64,000 nucleotides of DNA from Hyparrhenia diplandra (lineage: Eukaryota > Streptophyta > Magnoliopsida > Poales > Poaceae), in the NCBI GenBank assembly GCA_015847255.1, contig JADLZK010009214.1:159595-223594 (forward strand), in the 5' to 3' direction. The notes under the pieces were generated by a model. It worked only from the letters and a program-made list of their open reading frames with translations, did not search any database and was not told the origin of the DNA. Positions 20,345 to 31,163 of this stretch are shown here, one piece after another. Within the stretch, counting starts at the first letter, position 1. Each line of letters begins with the position of its first letter. Made by a program: the position numbers and the translations under genes.

Positions 20345-21384
20345 GGGGGAATTGTTTATTTGACCCTGGAAAAACGTTAAACTTACTTATCTAGTCCTTT
20401 TTCGAACTTGAGTATTTGGCCTCAAAACGAAATTCCATTACTTATTTGGCCTTCTGTTAGTTCCGTGAACTCATTCTCTTAGGGCTCCCACTCCATCACA
20501 CGTGAAAAGACAATTTTGACCTTCAGCCTTCCCCACACTTGCCCACTCCAGAAAACGTGGTCGTATGTTGTATGTCGCGATAGAAAAAAAAAAATCATGG
20601 ACGACCCATGGACGGCCATGTGGTAGGCATTTCCGGCGGCGGCGACGGCAAGCGACCACCCTCTCCATGGCCAATGGTCCGACATGGATCTGTGCGCGGC
20701 CTCCACAACTGCAGCTCTAAGGTCGGTGTTAGGCGTGCTTTCGTGACCGTGCCCCTCCCCTCTGTTGGTAGTGGCACGGGTGGCTCCGTCGGCGAGGTGT
20801 GCCGGGCTGCACGACCGCTGCTGGACTCCAAGCTCATGCAGGTAGGCGGGCGCACATGCGGTGGCCGCGACAATGGCGTCGGTGCTCCCCCCGCGACCCA
20901 CGTGGAACAAACGCACATCCCCTCGATCGGGTTGCCTTGGAGGCGGCGCATTATATGTGCCTACACGGAACTCGCCCCATAATGCCATGTGGGGCCACGG
21001 CGGGATGGCTGGCCTCACATGTTCAAAGCTCAGGCGGTGTCAGCCCTGGTCGGTTTCCCCACACGTCTTCGGCTACGTATAGGTCGCGGCCGGCTGCACG
21101 TGCAGCGGCGACGGACTATGCGTCAGCTGCGCCTACATGTGTGGCGGCGATGAGAGAGCGATGATTGTGTAGATATAGAAGGGAGATGAGAGGGGGCGAC
21201 AAATGGGCCCGCAGTAGGGTAAAATGGACTTTTACCTAACACTTCACACCGTTAACAATACTGATCAGAAGGCCAAATAAGTAATGAAATTTCGTTTTGA
21301 GACTAAATACACAAGTTTCAAAAGAAAAGGATCATCAAATAAGTAAGGGGACGTTTTTTGAGAGACATAAAAAACAATTCTCCC
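20345..21384. mobile_element. Long-TIR, GC-rich-cored DNA transposon (MULE-like, 1,040 bp)
   Basis: The two ends are inverted over about 120 bp: 20345-20465 and 21255-21384 share GGGGGAATTGTTT/GGGAGAATTGTTT, CTCAAAACGAAATT, ATTACTTATTTGGCCTTCTG. The flanks ATATTACT and TTATTACT are an 8-bp duplication with one mismatch. The paralogous block at about 12430 shows the uninterrupted site. The interior (about 20480-21180) is GC-rich with open frames on both strands, e.g. 20479-21018 minus, but no recognisable protein. Long TIRs plus a GC-rich, gene-like core resemble a Pack-MULE; an 8-bp TSD would also fit hAT. Confidence 0.8.
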
Positions 21385-22368
21385 TTATTACTTTGTCGGT
21401 TGGGCCTCCAGGATTTCGAAACATGGTCTGGGCAGCGGGCCCAGAAAGTTGATTTGAAGTAGTGCAGACAGCATCATCCTCTGGGCCGCCATTGCCCTGC
21501 AGTCAATCGCAAGTAGGGCTGGGCCCATTCGGTGCATGATAACTCCTGCCAACATTCTCCCAAAACGCAACATTCTGATTTCTGATATGTAAAATTTCTC
21601 ATTTTACATCATGCAAACCCATCGTGAATAATGAGGCCTAGAAGTCATCCGAGTCCTATTTTTAAATCATCCTCTCCTGCCATTCTGCACACAGCAACAC
21701 TCTGATTTCTCTGAGATGTATAATTCAGTAAACTAGCTAGCTAAGATTTAGGCCTAATAATAATAGCATTGCTTTGCTTGTGATGCAAACCCATCCTGAA
21801 CAATGAGGCCTGGAAATCATCAGAGTCCAACTTGTCTCTACACATGCCCATAGCTAGCTTCTAGAGACTTGAACAAGTCAGTCTCTAACTACCCCAACCT
21901 CTGCTTGTGCAGCTAGGTCGTCCTGCTGCCTAAAAACAGCACACATCAACCAAAACAAAGAAACGAAGATCGTCTGTCTGACTGATGATCTATCTTTCCA
22001 CGTCTACCCGCAGGTTGGTCGATCTGGACCTCATCACCAGTGCATGCTTTGAACAGTCTCGCTAGCTGTTTAATTACCAACGGCGCGTCGTAGTAATCAG
22101 CTTTGACAGGAAATGAGGCCTGCCAGCTGCCGGCTGCCGCATGCATATGCTGACGGTGAAAGCGAGATCATATCAGTATTAATGCCATGATCGACTAAGA
22201 TTAGAAAGTTGCATGAATGACTGGTTAACACAGGCAACTCGCGATCACTTGCCGTTTTTTATCACTTGGTACTAGACGACAGTGACTTTTAGTTTTTACT
22301 GATGTGGACCATCAGTAGACTGACTATTGTTGTTGTTGGCCCCAGTCTGAACATGTATTTCATCACTA

Positions 22369-22610
22369 CTCCCTCCGTCCTTATACAAGATATTATCCAG
22401 ATTATTTTAAGGCCAGATAAGGTGTAGTCTAGCAAAAAAAAATATACCCTTTACTAATTAATTCAGTCAACAAAAAAACTAACATGCTGGGTCCCTGAGT
22501 TTGCCACTGCAGGCAGGCACACGCATGGATAGGGTTGAGCAATTCAAAATATTTTATAATTCGAGACAGATTTTAAATATCCGATATCTTGTATTTTAGG
22601 GCGAAAGGAG
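22369..22610. mobile_element. Stowaway-like MITE
   Basis: CTCCCTCCGTCCTTATACAA at the left and the inverse of CTTGTATTTTAGGGCGAAAGGAG at the right form TIRs flanked by TA on both sides (22367-22368, 22611-22612). Both ends carry a second inverted block near ACAAGATATT. Confidence 0.7.
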
Positions 22611-22632
22611 TATCTGGTAGCAGAAAAGAATA

Positions 22633-22883
22633 CTCCGTCCGTTCCAAAAAATGCAAAAATCGCTTATCGAGAAGTTAACATTTTCCAACTGCCGGTAATT
22701 ATATATTAAAATATAAATATTTATATCAAGTAATTAGTATCATCACAAAGATCTTTAAATCTAGTTTTTTAATAAATTTATTTAAAAATATAAATGTTGC
22801 GCATATTTTTTACAAACCTAGTTAAAATTAAAAAAGTTTAGCCGACATGGTTCCCATAATTGCAAACTTTTTTTGGAACGGAG
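22633..22883. mobile_element. Stowaway-like MITE, family S copy 1
   Basis: Starts CTCCGTCCGTTCCAAAAA after TA and ends TTTTTTTGGAACGGAG. The interior (GGTAATTATATATTAAAATA, AGTAATTAGTATCATC, CTAGTTTTTTAATAAATTTA) matches copies at 51745-52004 and 60113-60368. Confidence 0.8.
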
Positions 22884-23407
22884 TGGCTACTTTGCCACTC
22901 CACTCGGAGATACTTAACTTTCACTCCAGTTGATATGACTTGTGAGAGAACTACTTTTTCTGAACCATCAGACACAGAGGACAATTAAAATTAAATCTTT
23001 TAGTTTCCTGGCGGGGAAGGGAAATAGTATAGTACTACCTGAGCTGAGATGTGTTGCTTGATCAGCATTGTGGGCACGCGACAAATGAAGAGATGTGTGT
23101 GGTGTACAATTTCGAGTAAACAGTGTATATACATACATGCAGCTAGCAGGGGTATGAATGATGCACATACGCTCGTGAAATATACGCCACAAATCTTGTG
23201 GATGGATGTGTATATCGATATATCGACGATGATAGGTGCACGCATCCGATCCATGCATTTTGCATGCAGTCCATGCTTTTCATTCAGATCCCTTGATCAA
23301 ATCCTCATGGATACGGCTGGTGGGCATGCAGTGGTCCTCGATCTGCTCCCCGGCCGGATTGATATACACCTGCGTCCGTGCATGCATTCAAGCTAATAAA
23401 ACCCACC
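22884..23407. other. Intergenic stretch
   Basis: Rich in GCATGC palindromes and ATATAT motifs. Short open frames overlap on both strands with no recognisable domain. Confidence 0.35.
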
Positions 23408-23410
23408 TAA

Positions 23411-23755
23411 GAGCGTCTCCAATGGTGGCCAAAATTTGGGCTAGGAGGAATTTATTGTTTATCAATGACATTTTACAAAATAGCTAGGTAGATGAGGTAT
23501 AAAAATAATATAAAAAGTAACATGTTGATTGGCTATCGAGGAGAGAGACCAAATAGCTAGCGACTCTCAAATAGCTAGCGACTAATAAATATCTAATCTA
23601 AATTTCTCTAGAAATATCTCTCTCACATAACTCTCAACTATAGTGTTTATTTTTTTCTTATTTAGATGCCTCATCTAGCTAGCGATTTGTAAAAGAACAT
23701 TGATAGCCAATAGAATTATTTCTAGCTAGCGATTTGGTAGAACCATGAGACGCCC
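23411..23755. mobile_element. Tourist-like MITE, GCGTCTCCAATGGT family copy 1
   Basis: GAGCGTCTCCAATGGTGGCC at the left and CATGAGACGCCC at the right, with TAA on both sides (23408-23410, 23756-23758). The interior is closely similar to the element at 25816-26143 (AGGAGGAATT, GATTGGCTATCGAGGAGAGA, TAGCTAGCGA). Confidence 0.85.
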
Positions 23756-25070
23756 TAATAGACTGTTGGAATTAAGCATGTTTTGTCGTTACGCTGGCTT
23801 TCAGCTTCGACACGATTTACTGTAGTGCATTGTAACAGAAGACGATAAAGCCTCTAAGAGTGTGTTAGGTTGAGCTGTGAGAGCATGTAGAAAATAAACT
23901 GTTGTGAACTATATATAAGTTACATCCATTTGGTTAGAGTTTGGCTTTTTGATAGTAGCTAGAAGCAGTGTTTCCAAAAACCAAATCAAACACACCCTAA
24001 ATCCTGGCTTCACAGTCATATTTACAGTATATATTGAGCTTGATAGAGAGAACACATTTGCTACAGCAACACATAATGGTGTGCATGCGTTCGAATCAAC
24101 ATTTACCAACAATGCGAGCCTAATAAAGCTCCGTTTGGCCAGGATTATGAGCCTAATAAAGCTCGTGAAGAAGCAGAGCTACAAGAAAAAAGGATCAAGT
24201 AGTAGTCCTTCCCGTTAAAAAAAATATAAAAATAATGAAACCAATAAAATTAAAAACAAAGGGGGTATGCAATTGGATTATGGGCAATTGTCGTATAGCT
24301 AGAGGCCGGCTATTGTGGGCACCAACTCGATCGTACCATGGGTGGTCCAGCAGATCGAGCAGACGACAAGGCGACGTGCAGGAGATGGAGCAGATGAAGA
24401 AGTCCATTTAATGCATGCCTACATGATCATATCATCTCCAGTGTCGATCTTCAGCCTAACCCTTATCCAAACTAAAAAATGATGAGTTTGAAATATGGCG
24501 CATATATATATCCCTGGTCCATCATATATACTCATTTGGTTTTCGTGCAGCAGGGGCGCCTCAATGCCACAAGAAGAATGCATGCATGCATGGACCACGA
24601 CTCCCTTCATACTACATAATATAATGTTGCAATCAGTTCAAATTATTCACATCAAATTTGTCCTAGTCACTTTTTTTTTTTTTTTTACTTTGAACATTTT
24701 TTCCCTGAAAATGTATACAATAATTTAAAACGGATGGAGTATTTCTATTGGTGCTAAGTTTGCTTAGATAGTAAATTGTTAATTCTTATGTAATTACATG
24801 ATTAATAATTCTTATGTAATCACAAATCGGGTTAATCTTGATAGACCTAAGCTTAGTAATAAGGATTCTATATGTTATAACTTTATCTTTCTTTTAACGA
24901 AAAAAATGATCACAAAAAAGTAGTGCAGTAACACTTTATACAGGAAATAAAAAAAAATAACAAACCACCATGCATGTGATGTGAGTGAGGCAAGGAGAAG
25001 GACATCTGATTACTAATAATGAAAAAGAAAAAGGGAGGGAACAAGGCAGTACAATGAAAGAAAATCACAA
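23756..25070. other. Intergenic AT-rich stretch
   Basis: A T-run at 24672-24686 and a Stowaway-like right end (AAACGGATGGAGTA) near 24740. No coding sequence is supported. Confidence 0.35.
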
Positions 25071-25331
25071 GGGCTGTGTTTAGATGGATGGAGTTTGGGA
25101 AAAAATGTCACATCGAGATTACTTTGAAGCACTTTTTCGTTTGTGTGTAGTAATTGTTATCCTACCATGACCTAACTAGGCTCAAAAGATTCGTCTCGTC
25201 AGTATACATCAAAACTATGTAATTAGTTTTTTATTTACCTACATTTAGTGCTCCATGCACAAGACAAAAGATTTGATGTGATAGATGAATAGTGAATTTT
25301 GGAGAGAGAATAGGAGGAACTAAACACAGAC
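25071..25331. mobile_element. MITE, CTAACTAGGCTCAAAAGATT family copy 1
   Basis: Ends GGGCTGTGTTTAGATGG and AACTAAACACAGACT are inverted. The conserved core TATCCTACCATGACCTAACTAGGC and AAGATTCGTCTCG is shared with copies near 29275, 38241, 38514 and, inverted, 60396. About 260 bp, non-coding; probably hAT-related by its short TIR, but the TSD is unclear. Confidence 0.7.
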
Positions 25332-25801
25332 TTTTTGAAGGAGCAAAGGAGGAAAAAAAAAACCAGTAAAGTGCAAAAGAATAATAAATCTATTGTGTAG
25401 CTAGGTTTTGATTTTCTCTGTCCTCTCCCTATAACATTGTAAATTTATTATTATACTATTTTTATAAATATGTGGCCCGGCCGTGGATGGCGACGTGCAT
25501 GACTACTACTAGGGCATGGAGGAACAGCACGCAGGGCAAGTTGAATCAGGCGCCACACATGCTCACATGGATCCCACGCATGCACACCTGCAAATGAAGC
25601 TAGCAGCTAGGAATGAATTCAATTTGGGCACATTATTCGTGCATGCAACATGTATATGCATGAGAACGAGAGGCCGGAAGTCTCAGTGTAAGCGGCGCAC
25701 GTACGTACCCTCTTTCCTTTCAATTTTGCGTTGGGTCGTTGATTTGGATGGCACGATTTGACACGAAATTAATGCGCGTACTATGTGATGTTGATTTGCG
25801 G
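25332..25801. other. Intergenic stretch
   Basis: No recognisable gene or repeat unit. Contains GCATGC and CACGTACGTAC motifs. Confidence 0.3.
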
Positions 25802-25804
25802 TTA

Positions 25805-26414
25805 GGCTAGTCTTAGGGCGTCTCTAATGGTGCTCAAATAGCTAGCTAGGAGGAATTCTATTATTTATCAATGACACTTTATAAATAGCTAGCTAGATGA
25901 GGTATAAAAATAATATAAAAGTAACATGTTGATTGGCTATCGAGGAGAGAGACCAAATAGCTAGCGACTAATAAATATCTAATCTAGCCCGCTCTCCTAG
26001 AAACATCTCTCTCACATAACTCTCAACTATAGTGTTTATTTTTTCTTATTTAGATGTCTCATCTAGCTAGCGATTTGTAAAGTGACATTGATAGCCAATA
26101 GAATTGTTTCTAGCTAGCGATTTGGTAACCATTGGAGACGCCCTTAGTAGAGAGTTTTATAGCGTTATTTTCAAAACTGCAACGTCATGTAGAAGTAAAT
26201 GAAACATAAATGAAGCCCTCACTTTAAATGGAGAGGTTCATTCTATAGTTTCACATAAGCATTAAGTTTTATGACTTAGAGTCGGTATTCGTGCCAAGAG
26301 AGTTTATTCCCCTGTGAAACTCATTTCTTCTCTCTTCTTAAATACGGTGTCACAATTCAAAATGTCTACATGACAGCTCATTAAATATAAATGAAACTTC
26401 CACTGAGACTAGCC
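25805..26414. mobile_element. Tourist-like MITE split by another Tourist-like MITE
   Basis: The left end GGCTAGTCTTA and, after the nested element, GTAGAGAGTTTTATAGCG pair with the right end GAAACTTCCACTGAGACTAGCC. TTA flanks both sides (25802-25804, 26415-26417). Same family as 3465-3704. Confidence 0.85.
25816..26143. mobile_element. Tourist-like MITE, GCGTCTCCAATGGT family copy 2 (nested)
   Basis: GGGCGTCTCTAATGGT at the left and ACCATTGGAGACGCCC at the right are inverted; TTA is duplicated (25813-25815, 26144-26146). It sits inside the MITE at 25805-26414, 11 bp from that element's left end. Confidence 0.88.
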
Positions 26415-27584
26415 TTATGACTCACGCACCCAATTCGCAAAGTTTGGAGGGATTGATGAGACCAAAGATTAACTCCAGTATAATTCACATATATGGTTGA
26501 GAGGTTCTACCCTCCACTATGAAACGATTTTTATAGATGGTTAGAACAATATTTATAGTCAGTTAGCAAAACCGTTACTATACTCATTATAAAAAAACAA
26601 GTCATTGTAAAAATATGATAATATAAGTTATGAGAAATAATACAAAATACCCTCTAGGTTGACATCATTAATACAAAACATCTTTTCCTTAGAGCTTTTA
26701 TTAGGTTGGTGTTGTGACGACTATCGAGCCACAAGCAATTCACTGTCATGCCTCCACAACAATTGGGCAAGGGACAATGGGAAGCCAAGGGACAAGAAAG
26801 ATAAGCATTTGGAGCCCCTCTACGACGTCTTTCTACATCAAATAAATCTAAGAGAGCCGGATAGGAATGTTAGGGTTAGGGCATCAAAGATTGGTTCATT
26901 AAGTGAGGGGGATATGATGTGGTCAGCTGGTTATACTGCCTTTGATTCCTTTGGGGTTCACACATCAGGCGAATGGACACAGGTGTCCTTCTCGTCACTC
27001 CTTCAATGGTGATGTGGTGCTTGTCCTTCTTCATTGCAACTCATGAATCTGAGGTTGAGCAAAATGAGTCACGGATAGGAGAAGTGTTTTTAGCGAAGCG
27101 GAGTGGATGACGTGCATAGGCGTAAAGGATGATATTATTTACCAGGTATACTACTAATTTTTTCTTAGACTAGACCTAGAGTATATGGCACAGCATGCAA
27201 ACCTGTGTAACCCACACTAGATTTACTACGGTGCTGACGAGTGGAGCTTACTTAAGTTGAGGTTGAGGCCAAGGTGGAGCATGTCCCCCCTTACTCAACT
27301 TAAACTCTATTCAGTAAACGGTAATGCCAGTACTATTAATTCATGGGAGTTTAGACCTCAATTACATGAAGTACCCATGTCCCCCCACGGCCCCACTTCC
27401 TGTGTGCATATATATAAATCTAATGTCAAAATCCAGGTGTTTTCATGCTTGTCTAAATTAAAAGGCACTCGTTTTCTTATAGGCATGTTGCCTTACTACG
27501 TCAACTGAGATTAAAATCTATGCCGGTACGGTACTGTATTGCCCCCTTGGCCTCTTCTATTATTGATTGGCGACAGATATACAT

Positions 27585-27656
27585 ACACTCTACTTAACAT
27601 ACTCCCTTAATTTCATAATACACTCTACTTAACATACTCCCTTAATTTTATAATAC
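27585..27656. repeat. Tandem duplication, two units of about 35 bp
   Basis: CACTCTACTTAACATACTCC followed by CTTAATTT.ATAATA occurs twice in direct succession. Confidence 0.85.
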
Positions 27657-27681
27657 GTAGATATTGCCCCTTTCCTCAACG

Positions 27682-27684
<3 letters not shown>

Positions 27685-27732
<48 letters not shown>
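27685..27732. repeat. (AT)24 microsatellite
   Basis: An uninterrupted run of 24 AT dinucleotides. Confidence 0.97.
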
Positions 27733-27735
<3 letters not shown>

Positions 27736-28249
27736 AATGTGCTAGAGCTGATTGTAAAGAATCCAACGACTTGCGACTATATATATTTTTTGTTTTGTCG
27801 AAAGTACATTATATTATGTATACTATATATACATATATATATCTATAGTTTGGGTACCGTCCAAACTTTCGTGTTTGGAGTATAAACAGACACTTAATGA
27901 TTAGCAGCTAGCTAGCCAATCATCATGCATGCATCTATGCTTATAACCGAATTAATTAATCAATGGCAAGTTTGGTTTATATATTCATGCATATTGTAGT
28001 ACGTGAAGAAGTACGTGCGTGGCACAAGGGCATCGCTCTCATGTGAAACGGGTTGTTGTTTAGCTATCCACACCGGCAGTGGTTGCTGGTTCTTCGCATG
28101 TAGCCAGCACCCCTCTCTCCCTTGTCGTCGTTCATCGTACGACTCTCCATCGTCACAATAAATTAAAACATATATATATATATATAATTAGATTATGTTA
28201 AGTAATTCAAAACCATTTGTTAAGAACAGAAGGAAATTAAAAAGAGAGA

Positions 28250-28440
28250 GATGCGAGGTATCCCGGCCGCCGGGCGGTCTCAACGGCGGCGACCGCGACA
28301 CGGGGCCGCTGGGGGCTGTCGCGTTGCGCACCGCACGTGTACGAGCGAGCGACACGTGGACCAATGGGACGCCGTTGAGCAGGCGCCACACATGGAGGCC
28401 ATGTGCATGCAGCCGGGGCCCGGGGAGCGCCGCGCCGAAT
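28250..28440. other. Isolated GC-rich island
   Basis: A GC-rich block in AT-rich surroundings with ACGTG-containing sites (GCACGTGTACG, GACACGTGGACC) and CCAATGGG. It could be a promoter fragment or captured gene piece, but no gene follows it. Confidence 0.3.
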
Positions 28441-29274
28441 ACGACAACCTCCTTTTTCTAGTTTTTTTTGTTTTGCCCTTTTCTTTTTTTATTATTGTTT
28501 CTATACTACTGTACTATAGAGTAACTCTAGCACTACTTTTTTTTCTTTCTTGCGACGCCAGCAAACGTTTATTCTTCAATAAAATCTGATGTAGTACTCC
28601 AATAGTGCAGTGGGTTACGGCTGATTTAGTTAATTAATTGATTGATTGATTAATATGAATCCGTGGATAATAAATAAATCATTTTGAAATATTGTAAGTA
28701 TAACTTCCATCACTTTGATCCATTCTATACAAAACAAAGTACTAAAATGTGTGGTAACAAAAATATATAATATGGAAACATATTTTATGTTGGAGTTAAC
28801 TATAATAATTTTTAATGTATAAAATTGAACCAAAGTTAAAAGAACAATACAGGTGTGGGCAGGCGCGGATGTTGGGCCGTGGTGGGGGAAGGAAAGGAGT
28901 CGCGCCGGGCGAGGAGAGCTTGGGTGACGAAGAAGGCCTGGTGCGGGCGGTCATTCCAATACGGATGAATGCCGCCTTGGCACGAACGGGAGATTCAAGG
29001 GTCCACGACGAAGAGGAGGAGATGAATGGGGAAAGGTGGAGAGTGTTAGTGCTCGTTCGATTCACACTGCAGACATCGAACCGTCCTCAAAATCGATTTC
29101 AGAAGACCGACCTGTGTCAGTGCTGGTTTGATTCACATTGGAGGTGCCCTTATGAATATAGATAGATAAAACTATCTTATTATATTTAGAACAGAGAAAA
29201 TAGCTAAAATAGATTGCATCATGAAACGGAGAGTACTATATTGCCTAGCCAGGTACTACTAGTGAAACGTATAT
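28441..29274. other. Intergenic stretch
   Basis: AT-rich, with a GC-richer segment at 28850-29060. Frames there have low-complexity Ser/Pro content and no domain. Confidence 0.3.
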
Positions 29275-29486
29275 GGCTGTGTTTAGTTTACCTGAAATTT
29301 GACACTGTAGTATTTTTCGTTTGTTGGTGGTAATTGTTGTCCTACCATGAGCTAACTAGGCTCAAAAAATTCGCCTCGCAAAGTACATCCAAACTGTGTA
29401 ATTAGTTATTTTATTTACTTATATTTGATGGTCTATGTATGAGCCAAAAGATTTGATGTAACGGGAATGGCAGGATCTAAACAGTC
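29275..29486. mobile_element. MITE, CTAACTAGGCTCAAAAGATT family copy 2
   Basis: GGCTGTGTTTAGTTTACC at the left and GGATCTAAACAGTC at the right; core GTCCTACCATGAGCTAACTAGG and GTAATTAGTTATTTTATTTAC as in copy 1. Confidence 0.65.
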
Positions 29487-30575
29487 ATTGACAAAAAAAA
29501 AACAATACTAGCTAAGTGTACGTACTATATAGGTAGGCAGCAGGTAGCTGAAACTGAAATTTTGGAGGTGAGTGGAGGAGTAATGGGTGTGGGGTTTTCG
29601 TCGCGTCGGCCGGGCACTATACATAAATGGCCGCACATGATTCGTCGTTTCGACAGGTAAAGCCGTTGGCCGGATATATCGGAGCAGCGTCGTCGTCTCC
29701 ACGTCTGGTCGTCGTCGTTGGCGTAAAACCTAAAGCCAGGGCCACACACACACCCCCTTGGTCGCCTTGTTCCCCGACGACCTCCGGTTTTCCTTCCATG
29801 CTTTGCTCAATTAGTACCTATCTATTAGCATATACTATACATTTGCTTTATATGTTACATGCAGGATATGTTTATCTTTTTCTTTTATAAAATACAAGGA
29901 AGAGTTGAAGTTGGCCCGAGGTTGAAGAAGTCCTCCTATAAACATTTTCCTGAACCCGATCCTTGGTCATCCTGCATCCAAACCTTGATAGCAGCCTACA
30001 TACGACGTACTCTCAGGTCATATACAGTACACATAGCACGAGGCTACGAGCGTCTAGCTGTACCTGTGGTCGTTAGCTTGTCTACATACGTAGTACACAC
30101 ATGTGACATACTCCTGTGCACATATACGACACGGTGCTGTAACGACCCATGATACATCACCATCGATCGTCGCCACGAATTTAATGAAGCTACAGCGAGC
30201 TTAATTATTAGCAGAGGACCCCTGGTTTTGCAATGAAAATTAAGCTACCACACACATGATCTCCATACAGTACATTACGCCAAGATGAACATAGCATAAG
30301 GCGCCCGATGCAGTGCAAGTTGCGCTTGTTTGGATCGATGAACACATCTCTAGCTCAGCTTGTCTCAAATGACGCAAAAATGGCAATTAAACCTAGCTTG
30401 GGATATGGGCTTCATCTGCTTCTTCACGAAGCCTGGCGCGGGCGAGCGAGGCTGATATACCCCTCTTGCATTTACTTTAATTTAACTTAATATACTAGTG
30501 TAGAAGTAGAGACTTACCAATTGAGTGCTATAGTGACAAGAACATATGGATAGGTGGCTTCCAACACAACACTAG
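29487..30575. other. Intergenic stretch
   Basis: No recognisable gene. Contains a TATA-like and ACGTAC-rich spacer. Confidence 0.3.
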
Positions 30576-30711
30576 AGCTAGGTAAAAAAAAAAAAAAAAA
30601 GACATTTATCCATTTATTTTAGTAACCAATTTGCTCTAGTGTACTATTTGTAGAATTTTAATTATTAAGTTGTTCACCCCCTCTCTCTAACCTTACTAGG
30701 ACCTTCACTGG
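30576..30711. mobile_element. LTR 3'-end fragment behind an A-run
   Basis: After an A-run (about 30583-30600), the sequence TTTGTAGAATTTTAATTATT, TTGTTCACCCCCTCTCTCTAACC and TTACTAGGACCTT resembles the 3' end of the solo LTRs at 2302 and 34628 (TATTCACCCCC, CTCTAGCCATCTAGGACCTT). Probably a degraded remnant of a related LTR. Confidence 0.4.
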
Positions 30712-30890
30712 TTAATTTAGATGCAAGTTTACGGGTCTATTTCAAATTATCTTTATAATGGCATAAATGGGTAATTTAGATGCTAACTTTAGGGGCTATT
30801 TTAATTCATATTTGATAATGGCAATAGGGGTTAACTTGGATGAGATTGGCTTATATTTTTTTTATAATGGTAGAGGTGGTTAATCTTTTA
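30712..30890. repeat. Degenerate tandem repeat, about 60-bp unit, three copies
   Basis: GGTTAATTTAGATGCAAGTTTACGGG, GGGTAATTTAGATGCTAACTTTAGGGG and GGGTTAACTTGGATGAG begin three successive units, each with TTTATAATGGCA-like or TTGATAATGGCA-like ends. Confidence 0.7.
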
Positions 30891-30905
30891 GAAAATTGAA
30901 TAGAT

Positions 30906-31163
30906 TGTCAGCAGCACCCCTCCAGAAGACCCGTCATCGAGCAGGCCCAAGAGGACCCGGACCAAGAGCGTTCGACTTCAAGGCCCAGAGTGGTCCAAGG
31001 CAATGACGGCCCAAGAGAATGTCTGTGGCTGAGTATTAGAAGTAGAGAGAGACGTGAGGGAGAGAACAATCATCCTGTATCCAGTTATTACTTTTCATAG
31101 TTCTTTCTTGTAATAGAAGTAGAAACCTCTGCTACTCGCCGTCGCCGACGATATTCCGGTGGC
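30906..31163 (+). repeat. Truncated 5' LTR of the gypsy element
   Basis: Matches 36539-36793 (e.g. GAGGACCCGG, GTATTAGAAGTAGAGAGAGA, CCGACGATATTCCGGTGGC). Similarity ends at GGTGGC, after which gag coding sequence begins immediately; the last about 43 bp of the LTR, the PBS and the 5' part of gag are missing. Confidence 0.92.

Larger units (their letters stand above)
19150..22190 (+). repeat. Duplicated GAPDH 3' end and downstream flank, copy 2
   Basis: Collinear with 11836-13338 but longer, because it contains the tandem repeat at about 19300-19475, extra AT-rich DNA and the transposon at 20345-21384. Homology begins at or just inside the last GAPDH intron (CCATCTCTTT.CAG) and ends at about 22190 with the same AATGCCATGA. 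No upstream GAPDH exons are present, so the duplicated unit covered only the gene's 3' end. Confidence 0.88.
26415..28240. other. Intergenic stretch with microsatellites
   Basis: No coding gene is recognisable; the open frame at 26659-27012 has no family features. It holds the tandem repeat at 27580-27655 and the AT microsatellite at 27685-27732. Confidence 0.35.

Noticed and set aside
20479..21018. 179-codon minus-strand frame in the long-TIR element
   Set aside because: No recognisable domain, lies within the transposon core and extends into the TIR side; not called as a gene.
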